DNA from: Tetrapyrgos nigripes | Taxonomy: Eukaryota > Basidiomycota > Agaricomycetes > Agaricales > Campanellaceae | Direction of reading: 5' to 3' | Assembly: GCA_013368315.1 (NCBI GenBank) | Contig: JAACJM010000034.1 | Coordinates: 496,001-560,000 of the forward strand | Length of the DNA: 64,000 nt | Part shown: one piece after another, positions 23,496 through 34,400 of the stretch | How the letters are laid out: each line of letters begins with the position of its first letter | Numbering within the stretch: the stretch's first letter is position 1 | Program-made: the position numbers and the translations under genes | Notes under the pieces: generated by a model | The model's input: the letters and a program-made list of their open reading frames with translations, nothing else | Database searches by the model: none | Told to the model about the DNA's origin: nothing

Positions 23496-25831
23496 TGCTG
23501 CAGAGAAAGTCAACGATAGTATCGATGGATGGAGTTCGAAAAGTTGTTGAGCAAGCGCACTCACTTCTTTCATCTTAAATGTACCGTATTTACGCTAATT
23601 GAGCTCGATTTCAAAACAATGAGCACGAAAGAGTACTAAATACTCATCTGCGCGGCTTGGAGTCCATAGACTATCCTGGTCCAATTGACTGAAATTCGTC
23701 AGCCACAAGTCTTGGTAGGTCAACTGTGTCCGAAAATTACCTTTTTTGGGCACACTGATTACGCATTCAAGGCTATATATCAGTCAGCCTGTAGATGCGT
23801 ATCACCGATACGGTCGGTGAATGATTAATGACCAGCCATCTTGAGTGGCCCCTCCTAGATGCCCGGTAATATTTTGGCAATTTTCCTGACAGCATATGTA
23901 TAGCGCTGTAAAGTACAACGGTGAATAGTGCAGCACCCTAAACCATAGCGCTAAGACGTTGGATGATTGTTCAAGAATCGGGAGATATTTTTGGGCTGCG
24001 GAGAATGAGATTGGTAACAGGGGCTACGTATCACGCATTGACAATTTGACATTGACAACGACAAGGTATCTGGAAATTGAATATCGGCCTGCCAGATAAT
24101 CATCGGAGTCCACACGGCCATGAATACTACCCCCCACCTCGCCCACAAGTTACAGCCTCTGAGCTTGACAGGCTGAAACCGCTAACATGAAGAATTGGGT
24201 TGCCGTGAGGAGTGTTAATTTGGCACGGAAGATTATACACGATACAACCTTCAAGCCTCTTAATTACTCAATCCAGTCCTAAGCAATCCAGAACCTAAGT
24301 AGCAGATCCAAAACGTCGCATTGACAGCCTCGGCTCCATGTACAGGGTCTGTGCACTTGTCCAGAGTTCGTTGTCAGTTACGAGTCTTATTGTGACGCCA
24401 ATTTCAGGACAGTCCAGTGGACCGACCTGTTGACATCAAGAGGTGCAAGATTCCCATGGCCATACAATTGTCGTCAGCGTTGCCGTTCATGCCGGTCGAT
24501 TGACTGGGTATTCAACTCCTCGAGTTCTTACTGGCAACTTACTGGGTCTTTGACTTTCATGTTCGGCTGTGTCCTCAGCGGAACACCTTCTGAACTAGAA
24601 ATAAGCCTCTTCGCACCCGTTGGTTTAAGAGAGGTATTGATATCCTTTCGCAGATGCAACACGCTAATACGACGCTACGCCAGGGGTAAGTTGCAGCAAT
24701 AGACATACATACCTCGCATAATACTTACCTACAGCTTCCACGCAGATTCAGCGATGGCTTCCAGAACATAGATTCTACGCGCCGTGCTGGTTGCCAAAGG
24801 TAGACAATCGTTAGTAGGCCGACCTATGAATTGACGCACAAGTTTCCGCTAAGCACGGTGGCTTGAGAATTTCAATTTCAACTTCCAACTTTGAAGTTTC
24901 TCCGCCCATCAAACAACAAGGTGAACGTCAAAATCATGACCGACAGAGGGGCATTCACAGTACAGTGGGATAGCCTGAGGGAGCCAATATACTATGTAGC
25001 GAATACATGTTCAAGTTGAAGTCCCACTACATTTCACTGGCAGTGCCGATGATCATGATGGCCATATGATGCCCTATACCAGTATTCAGCACGGTTCGGA
25101 CTAACATCGATATCAAGTTAGTGTGTGTTCGTGCCTTGGCCTTCAGTATAAGCTTAGACGTTTGAATGTTCGTTGAACCGTGACCTCGTAAGTAAAGAGT
25201 TTTTACTACAACATAAAACATCAGAACGAGGTGATGAAGAATGACCTGACAGGAACCTTCTGCCAGTGCAATGGCGTTCAATCAATCAAGTTCCTGGCTG
25301 ATCACCAAGTAGTAGGCCAACTTATGAACTGTCGCACAAGTTTCCGCTAAGCACGGTGGCTTGAGAATTTTCAACTATGTATCAACTTCAAGCTTCTCCC
25401 GGAGTCCTTCCCTCGAGAGAACAATTGATCGACAGATGGGCAAATAGCACGTATGGGGTACGAGTGCGAGGATGTATACCGGGTACACATTAAAGTCGAC
25501 CGTCTGATGAGTCCCATTGTACATGATTTTTGCTGACCATGGCCATATGATACCCACCCCACCTACAGTGCGGTCGATCTACATCCGTTTGTAACTTATA
25601 CTATGTTTATATTTGCGTTCATGTTCGTGCCTTGACCTTCAACACAAGCTCGGGCGTTTGAATCTTCTGCCAGTGTCACGTCGCTCAATCAAGTTCCTGG
25701 CTGGTCACCGAGAAAGGGACATGGCGCGAGCAATCTGCAATGGACGACGGCGAGTGCGGATGAGCTCTAGTACAGCTGTGAGATTCGGATCCTGGAATTT
25801 GAGTTGCGGTCGAATGTAAGTAGCTTGAAGG
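23496..25831. other. Intergenic region containing a promoter-side tandem duplication
   Basis: About 2.3 kb without a supported gene. The right part is made of two diverged tandem units (24814-25311 and 25312-25711), listed separately. The left part shows nothing I recognise. Confidence 0.6.
24814..25711. repeat. Diverged tandem duplication, units of about 498 and 400 bp
   Basis: Both units begin with GTAGGCC, share AAGTTTCCGCTAAGCACGGT early, GGCCATATGAT in the middle, TTCGTGCCTTG further on, and end near AAGTTCCTGGCTG.TCACC. Unit 2 has lost about 100 bp. The array ends about 230 bp before the ATG of the secreted-protein gene, so it forms much of that gene's upstream region. Confidence 0.75.
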
Positions 25832-25838
25832 TATAAAA
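25832..25838 (+). promoter_or_regulatory. TATA box of the small secreted protein gene
   Basis: TATAAAA lies 107 bp before the ATG, followed by a CT-rich leader with repeated TTCACCT motifs. Position and context are typical of a strongly expressed fungal gene. Confidence 0.6.
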
Positions 25839-25938
25839 GCTCCTTGCAGTTGTCCCTACTTTCCTCAGACTCACTTCGTCTGCCTTCACTCAGCATCTCA
25901 GCTCAGTGTTCACCTTCACCTACACATTCACCTTCACA

Positions 25939-26658
25939 ATGTTCTCCAAAACCTTCTTTGCGGCCGCCCTCACAGCTAGCGCTATACTCGGTGTTGCTGC
26001 CTCTCCCGCTCCCAAGGATACGGTGGAAGTCAGGGCAGTGGTAAGTACTACTTCGCTTCGTCGTTGGGCCGCACCTTTTTGATCATCGCTGATTCTCCTC
26101 TCGTAAAATTTCATTAAAAACTTGAACTTTGAATTCCATGGATTCCAAACTCCAACTTGCAATTGCTTCCTGGCAGGCTGCCGCTCCCACCATCACCCTC
26201 TGCGACGCTCCCAGCTTTGCTGGAACGTGCATTTCGCTCCCGCTTGTTTCAGACAGTTGCACTAGCTTTACAGGTGGTCTTACCATCTTGAACAAGGAGA
26301 CTTCCAGTGCAATTGTTCCGAATGGATTTATTTGTACCTTGTTCAGGTAAGTATGGGCCTCACGCGTCCAACAGCACAAGACCTGTTCAAAAACACGTAC
26401 TTACTTGTCCCTCTTCTCTTCTCATCCTTCCTCGCTTTGGTCTTTCTTGATCGCACTACCAGGAACTTTGGCTGCACCACCGACGCCTCAGCCAACAGCG
26501 ACCAGGACGAGATCGCTCTCGTTGGTGGAAGCTACGCTTCTTTTTTGGTCACTGGGGTCAATGGTCCAATTCAATGGACTGATCAGACCAGCTCTTTCAG
26601 TTGCTCTCCTCTATCGCAATCGTCGAAAGTCAGTTGCTTCCAGCAGGAGTCAACTTAA
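25939..26658 (+). CDS. Small cysteine-rich secreted protein, 155 aa
   Basis: Three exons (25939-26040, 26177-26346, 26463-26658) in phase. A signal peptide of ~21 residues (MFSKTFFAAALTASAILGVA) is followed by a short propeptide-like stretch and a domain with Cys in ITLCDAP, GTCISL, DSCTSF, FICTLF, NFGCTT, SFSCSP and VSCF. The spacing (LCD..F.GTC...C......N...S.....G..CTL) resembles the fungal beta/gamma-crystallin-like secreted fold; this is a pattern judgement, not a search result. The last five codons and the stop lie in sequence homologous to the antisense strand of the OYE gene, so the C-terminus was altered by the neighbouring insertion. Role unknown; effector-like or cell-wall proteins are possible. 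Confidence 0.78.
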
Positions 26659-27383
26659 TATCCACTGGACCAGGGTCAAAGACTGAGGTGACTGCTTTGA
26701 GGACTTCTAGCCCAAACCGAGCTCTATTCTCCATAGATGCTGCCCATTTGTCGCTGCGTTTGTTGACAGTGTTGTCGACAAGGAGGAGGAGGAGGACGAG
26801 TGTATTAGCCAGGCTGGGACCAAGAACTGATACGCCGGGGGTCCGGGAGGAACTGGTCGATGGTATAGCGAGTCATTAGTATTGATGTTGAATGCCAACT
26901 TGATAATGGTACTAGTACTCACCCTCAACCCCGTCCAACCCAGCTTTCTTCGCATTGATGGCTCCATGTCTGAACTCTTCAATGAACTTTCTAGGATCAT
27001 TGATCTCCACTGGTAGAACAGAAAGCGCTTCAGTCACCTCATTTTCGAAACTCAGACTATATGTGTACGTTAAAGACTTACCATAGACGGCCCAGGCTGA
27101 CCTGTCAAGAAACCAAACTTGTTTATACCACCTTGATACCACCAGGCCGGACAGGCATCGGTGAAGGTGCGTAAACCGGCTACGCAGAAATTTCAGTTTG
27201 TAGTCGAATGCAGCACTCCACTGTGGCAATACTACCTACCTCTCCAGAAGCAATCTGCTCCAGTGTATCGCTATGAGCAACTCTTCCAACTAGAAGGGAC
27301 AAACATGCTTGAGCATATGCATCGAAACTCGAATTTGACCAGCTCTAACTCACCATGAATAATTTGTGCATAGACTTCGACTG
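26637..27383 (-). pseudogene. Decayed fragment of the OYE gene
   Basis: Matches the intact OYE gene from the end of its exon 2 (AQIIH) through exons 3-5 into exon 6 (KAVTSVF), introns included, in the same strand orientation. Damage includes a 14-bp insertion in the exon-4 region near 27120, and a rearranged purine-rich insertion at 26775-26850 where VHAGGGWLIHQF is encoded in the intact gene. Both ends of the gene are missing. The left end abuts and overlaps the last codons of the secreted-protein gene; the right end is fused to the TPR pseudogene. Confidence 0.85.
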
Positions 27384-28140
27384 TCTTCTGGAATTCCTGG
27401 AATGAATCAACTCAGTATAGAATCAACCGAAGCTCCTCATTGCGAGATGCTTGCTCACTAGGCTGGCGTAATTAATCATCCAAACCTGAGAATCACGAAA
27501 AAGTCAACCTTTGCAAGAAATCAAGATATGCTGCTGTTTTGCACCTTAAGCTTGTTCTCGAGATCATCCGCCATTGTTGCAGCTATCTCCCAATCTCGTA
27601 GTTCGCGATCTATGTTGGACTCGGCTGTCTTGAGAGAGATTTCGTATTCAGACTTGTCAGATTCGCTGAAGTTTTGTTCAGCAGGAAGAGTGTCGAGTGC
27701 TTTCTACCTGCTGGTTGAGGGCCTGCGTCGAGAATTAGACAAAAGTTAGCAGAATATAACGAAAGGCGAGTGAAATACTCAGATCACGAGCTTTGGCTCT
27801 TCAAGCCCATGCTTTCGAATAGTTGCTATCCAAATTCTGAATCGTAGCTTGTTTCGCATCGGCGAAGACGGATGTCAATTAGAACGGCAACCTCAGAGTA
27901 AGTTTACCTGAGTGGCATCTGCCAATGCTTCCTCGAATCTAGATAAATTTCAGAACAAACTATTATTCGTCTTGAAAAAGTGAACTAACTGATTCAAAGT
28001 CAAATGCGATGCTACACGATTGGCAAAGAGAAGTTAGAATCACGTTGGTCTTGTCCAGTTTGAGTGCTTCAGAGTGTTTTCCTATTGCTTAGGTGTATGG
28101 AAAGAGTTCCCTTCCTCTTCCAATTTTTGCACGCGTATAG
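27384..28140 (-). pseudogene. Decayed copy of the TPR-protein gene
   Basis: On the minus strand the order of the intact gene at 43395 is recognisable: VQKLEEEGN (TPR start), SEALKLDKTNVIL, RFEEALADATQ, SNYSKAWARRAKARD, KALDTLPAEQNFSESDKSE, WEIAATMADDLENKLK, VWMINYAS (matching the 27-nt exon 5) and EFQKTVE (exon 6). Frames change between these blocks and in-frame stops occur, for example a TAG just before KALDTLP. It ends at the junction with the OYE fragment. It lies head-to-head with GCN1, about 300 bp from the proposed GCN1 start. Confidence 0.8.
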
Positions 28141-28459
28141 CATTGCCAGATTTTAGAGCAAAGTAATTATAAGGGAAAACGCGATGGAAGTTTGAGGGCA
28201 ACTATTGTTTGGCACCCACCTCTGTTACAAACAAGGAAATTTCTGTCCCGTCCCGAAGACTGACTCGAGCTAACTGCGAGGTCGGTTGAGAAACCTTCTC
28301 TCTTTTCCTCCAAATTATCCCAGATTTGTCCCTCTAAGACGTCCATACAACAAATTTCCTGTTTCTTTTGCGACTTCCGACTGTAACGATCCCAAAATTT
28401 CGTCGAAAGGCAAACTCAGCTTGAAAAAACTCAAGTCCAGAGACGCGGAGGCTGGGCAG

Positions 28460-31400
28460 ATGAGCAAAAGGGATATTCGGTCATGGCTCTCATCGTCCGC
28501 ACAAGGATCAGAGGACGATGACGTGTCAGCGTCACCCTGGCAGCGGGAGAATGTACTGCAGGATTGGAAAAAGTCGATGGAATTCGCGCAGGCCGTGTTG
28601 TTGGAGAACCGGACGAGTGTACGGATCGCGTTTTTGAAGGAGGAGTTGCTTCCATTGGCAAAGACAGCCGGTAAGTTTTCGTTTGGTCGACGTCTAATGT
28701 GATAGTTCATCATGTTTGTAGATCTTAACCTCTCCCAGGTACTGGACATCTTCAAACTTCTAACGTTCACTTATCCAAGATATGCGGACGGTCCATCACG
28801 AGAAGCAGTGGAGAATGTTGGAATGGAGCTTGTGAGGCGAGATGAGCTTCGTGGAACAGAGAAGGGTGCGATCGATGAGCAGAAGATGGGTGTAACTGAG
28901 CAGATTTTGGGCTGGCTGTCCAACGAAGTCTCTCGGCTGGCCAAACGCAATTCTGCAAGGTGCGTGTTTTTACTCTTAGCTGATCTCAATGGCAGCTGAT
29001 GGAGGATACCAGTTCCTATGCCCCATCAGATCTCTACGTACTTCTGAGCTGGTCGTGTGGATTATACACAGTCTGTCTGGAAACAAACGCGCTTTTTACT
29101 GAAACGCAGTCCTGGACGTTTCTCGTGGCTTCTATGGCCCTACTACTCGACATGATATGCGACTCCGAACGCGCCAAACCCTCACTCAAGAATGGTGCTC
29201 TCGTCCATGTACGGCGTGCATTGCGTTCAGTACGTGCAAGCCTCCGAGTGTAGATCTTTTCTTGACTTGAGTAACACGTCAGGCCGGTGAAAAAATACCC
29301 AATTTGATTTCTACAGTTTTGGCTCATGTCAAGTCTAGCCAAACGCCAGTACGATTCGTCCAACTAATCGGCGTTGCAGTCAGTGTTTTGGTCCGGCTCA
29401 AGAACGCGAAGGAGGAGCCTTCAGAGAGGCTACCTGCAGATCTCAAGGTAAGGGCCCTAAAACTCTTACATTTGTGCGGATTTTGACCAATCTGATTCTG
29501 ACAGAGTCAACTTGTGTCCCTGTATTGTACTTCAGTGTTGATGTCGAAGACGCCTGTTCCATCGCATACCCTGGTACGTCTCGACCTCTTCTCATGTCTC
29601 ATGTATTCATTTCCTCTCTTCAGACCTCTTTCCAGGATGTCATCAAACATTTTTTCACCGCCGAAGATTTCTCGGTTCATGTGCTTCCTACAGCCGAAAA
29701 AGCTCTCCTACGATCTCCAGAGTATTCTTTGGAGGTCGTGGCCGACTTCTTCTCCACATATAGTCAACCCTTCGACACCGAGTCATTCAAACGCGTCTTG
29801 ACCCAAGCTATCAACAGCGCCAAATCCAGCAACGCTACCACTCGTGCAGGTTCCATCAAATTGTTCAAAGCCATCATCAGCATCCCCACGGTGGACTCGT
29901 CCCTCCTCGCTATCGCCGTCACTGAGCTCCTTGCGTTACCAAAAGCAAACAAGACCGCTGGCCCTGACCACCGAGTTGCCCTGTACTCCATGCTCACGTC
30001 ACTCCCACCTTCCAGCGACGTCTCCTCCTCCATCACCCAAGGAATTGCTCCCTTACTCGCAAAGGAACCACACGAAGGTGTTATGGCAGTCCTTGCTGCC
30101 GCTTTACCCGTCCATGTCGGATTCCTCCTTGCAAACAACGTCTCTCTTCCTTCAGACTTCTCAACTCTCGTTGCCAAGGAAATGAGTAGCCTCAAACCTC
30201 CGGTCCGACGAGCATTTTGCTCATTGGCAGGTGGTGCTATTTGGAGTACTGCTGATAAGGAGATGACGGAGACTGCTCTCGCGTTTGCGAAAGCTGTTCT
30301 TCCGGCGTTTGAGAACAGTCTGAAGAATGTTTCGGGGAATCCTTTGAACTCGAGTGCGGGACCTTTGGAAGCGTATGTTGCTACTGCGGTAATGCTGGGG
30401 CCATTGTTGCGATCTGGGAAATTTGGTATGCTTTTTCTTTTTTCCTGATGGAGCTGTTATAAGCTAACATTGAGGATTTCTTGTAGACGATACCATTGCT
30501 CGTAACACCGTTCTTCAAGCTATCCCTACACCGTCAACGAAACCGTCGTTCTTACTCTGGGAGAAGGTGTACCAGAAAGCTGTAGAAGCCGAGGATGAGA
30601 CCTGGCTACTACGAGCTTGTGATGCTACCTTGATATCCTTCCATGAACAAATGTCCAAAAATGAAGGCCCGAGGTATGTCCTCACCTTTTATTTACTCAT
30701 TTTACTCTGACTAATTCCATCATCATCAGGACCCAGCTCGGTTTGGCATTCTTACATTTGGCGGTCAACGGTGTCTCGTCGACTATCAGGCGAGATGTGA
30801 ACGTGGTTCTGGAAGCAACTGCTGTGCTTCATCCAAAACTGACAAATAACATGGTCCACGATGCCATTTCGACATTCGTTACTCGTTTCTCGACAACATC
30901 TTCAGAGGAAGTGGTCTGGAACAAACATTCACGTCTAGCTGGGCTTCTCCTTAGCGCTGCGTCATTGGGAAGTGAAGTTGATGTTGCGACCAGGGAAGAG
31001 GTTGTTGTGGACTCAGTGGTACTTGGTCATCATTATCTCGTTTGTGGGTCTATTTACTTCTACTTGCTGAACGTTCTTTGACTGATTTGTCGGCCTCGCA
31101 TAGGTGCACCCTCAAAACAGACTTGGATAGACGTGTGCCAGCGGGCATCTACTGATCCTCGAGAACTCATCGGGAGAAACCTCGATAAGATACTGGAATT
31201 GGTCGTTGAGGCCTCGTCATCGGCAAAGGTTGGTCTTTACTCAACGTTTGTATATAGTAGCGCTGGTAACATGGCTCCGCAGACCGGTTACCCTGAAGCA
31301 AGTTACCGAGCAGTAACAACATTGGCTTTTGTTTCGCCGCAGCACGTTCTGCCCCGCATCATGGACCAGCTACGGACAGACATCAACGCAGATATCATCA

Positions 31401-34400
31401 ACTCGTTGACTGAATTCGACTTTGGTGTGTGGTCAACACCTGAAGGGACTACTTATGTCGATGGTGAGTCTATACATACGCTTTGATGTCTGGCATTCCG
31501 TGGCTCATTTTCGCAGTATTATCCTCCACCAAAGGTGACACCACAAGCAAGAAGGGGAAGGATGCTGATATTGCCAAGTGGGAAGCAGAGCTCCGTAAAT
31601 CTCTGGCCAACAAAAAAGCCTCATCAGGCGCTACTGCCACCTTGACGAAACAACAACAGGTTCTCATACAGCAACAGCTTGCCAAGGAGTCAGAAGTTCG
31701 ACAACGCGTGGAGTCGGTCAAGAATAACTTGGTTCGGGGATTGCAGTTGGTCTCGAGTTTGATAGACGCCTCTGTTCCGGAATTCCGGGTCTATATCTCA
31801 TCGACAGTGACTCTGCTTCTGGATGGTGCTCTGAGAAGCGGGGCGTTACTTGCTGGTGACCTGGCATTTGAGACTTACCTGGTAAGTCAGCCGAACTTCC
31901 ATCTCATTCCATCTTTTGACGCTCATTTGTCAGAAATTAGCGAGCTGCTGTTCAGACAGGCTGGACACATTCCGAAAATGGATGGGCATTGCAACTCTGC
32001 GATGTCTGAGAGAAAACGTCGTTCCCGAGGAGCTCAAGGCCGAGCCTCTCAGTCGTATGTGTATTCTCTTCATTGTCATAGACGCTTCTGATGATTTGCA
32101 GAACTCGCGCTTCGGGTTTTACACAGGTTACGATTCCTTTCGGAGTCAACGCTTTTCGATGCCGCTACTTTCTCCTACATCTTCCCTCTCATCCGTCATG
32201 TCGTCTCCGTGGGAGGTATCCCTACCGAAGACCCCGAAGAGCTACTGGAGCAAGTTGCTGTTTCTCAGGATATCATCAAGTTCCATTGCGCAGAATGTAC
32301 GTGTTTCGCCTTCTTGTACCTGCTATTCATACTTATGGTCTTTATCCAGTTGCCGATGTGGCCTTCCCTCGCCTTCCCACCATCGATATCTTGATACACA
32401 TAATACGGCAGCAGCCCAAGCTGAGCAAAGATGCATCTTCGTCATTGATAGAACTCGGAGAAGCTATCCAAGCCTCAGCTCAGAAAGAAGAAATAGACGC
32501 TCTTCTTCACGGCACACTTTACCAAGAAGTCTATGTTCGCAATTCGTGTCTGCAAGCCCTCCAGCCTTTCGATCTAACCGACTTTGATTGGTCTCCGGCA
32601 CTGTGGATAGCATGTCATGATGACGATGAGCAGAATGCACGCCTGGCTCGTCATGTATGGGAGGATAATGGTCTCGACGTACCACAAACTTTCATGGGTC
32701 AGCTCTTGGAGTATTTGGGTATGATCCGTTTCCTTCTCTCCATCATTCCGCTATTCATGTACATTTCTTGATGCAGGTCATGAAAATGCATACGTCCGGG
32801 CAAGTACTGCTGCTGCCATAGCCGAAGCTGCTGAGTACTGGCCGCAAAACATCAAAGATACGCTGTCCATCCTGCAAGACTATTACCGAGACAAGGTTTG
32901 TTTAACATTCACGACTTCGTAATCTCCTCTGACAATCACCGCAGGCGAAGATACTGGCACCGGAATACGACGAATACGTAAGTCTACCTTGCATGAATGG
33001 TATCTCATTGACTCACGAGAATCCTACAGGGAATGGTCATTGCCCAGAGTCTAGATCGCTCGGACCCTTGGCAGGCCCGTGTAGCGACCGCCAGCGCTTT
33101 CCGATTGCTAGCACCCCTCTTCTCAGAATCTGACGTCGAGCCTTTCTTCCATTTCCTCATTCACGACGAGGCATTAGGTGATCGTGCTGGAGAAGTCAGA
33201 AAGGGTATGCTGACCGCTGGGACAGCAGTTATCGATGACCATGGCGCCTCTTGTATCGCAGGACTCATCTCGATGTTTGAGAAACATCTGGCTCAGCCTA
33301 CTCCAGCTACGGAAACCGGGGATCACATCAAGGAGGCCGTCGTCATTCTCTTTGGACGAGTAGCCCGTCATTTGGACTCTTCTGATAACCGAGTGCCCAC
33401 TATCGTGGATCGTCTCGTAGAGGCTCTGAAGACGCCTTCGGAGCAGGTGCAGATCGCCGTTTCCGAGTGTTTATCAGCGCTCGTCAAGGTTATGGGCTCG
33501 AAAGTTGACTCCTTGGTGGACAATCTCATGGACGACATGTTTAATTCCCCGAAATACGGTTCTCGGCGTGGTGCTGCGTATGGCTTGGCTGGAGTCATCA
33601 AGGGCATGGGTATATCGGGGATGAAGCGTTTCGATGTTATTAACCGCATCAAGACAGCTATCGAGGACAAGAAACGTTATGAACCACGCCAGGGTGCCAT
33701 GTTTGCCTTCGAGACTTTGTCGAATACTCTGGGTCGTCTCTTTGAACCTTACATCACATTTGTCCTCCCAATGCTTCTTTCATTATTCGGCGATTCGACA
33801 CCAGATGTGCGGGAAGCGACTCAAGATGCTGCTCGAATCATTATGGGCAACTTATCCGGTTACGGCCTTAAACTCATCCTTCCATCCTTACTCTCTGGTC
33901 TTGACGAGAAGCAGTGGCGGACGAAGAAAGGTTCTATCGAGCTGCTCGGTATGATGGCCTACTGTTCTCCCCGGCAACTCTCCGTTTCCCTTCCTATTGT
34001 CATTCCACGACTCACGGGGGTGTTGACCGATTCACATGCTCAGGTGAAGGCTGCAGCTAATAAGAGCTTGAAGCAATTTGGAGAGGTCATCAGCAACCCT
34101 GAGATTCAGAACTTGGTCCCTGTTCTCCTGAAAGCACTGGTAGACCCTGCCAAGACTTCCAATGCCCTGTCCGGTCTATTAAAGACGTCATTCATGCATT
34201 ATATCGACCACTCATCGCTGGCTTTAGTGAGTGCATAGTTTGACTCTGACTGGGATGATTCTTACTGACCTTTTTTTAAGGTCATTCCTATCATAGAGCG
34301 AGGATTGAAGGAACGTGGTGCAGATACAAAGAAGAAAGCTGCTCAAATCGTTGGAAATCTTGCATCATTGACCGATTCCAAGGACTTCGTTCCATATCTT

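Noticed and set aside
23496..23573. ATG at 23573 as the OYE start
   Set aside because: It reads through a segment with good donor and acceptor (GTGAGT ... CTGCAG); splicing it out puts the upstream ATG out of frame with the OYE. The family N-terminus fits the ATG at 23495.
19606..28140. A biosynthetic gene cluster around the OYE and EthD-like genes
   Set aside because: No core synthase, P450 or dedicated transporter nearby, and the neighbouring OYE and TPR pieces are pseudogenes.
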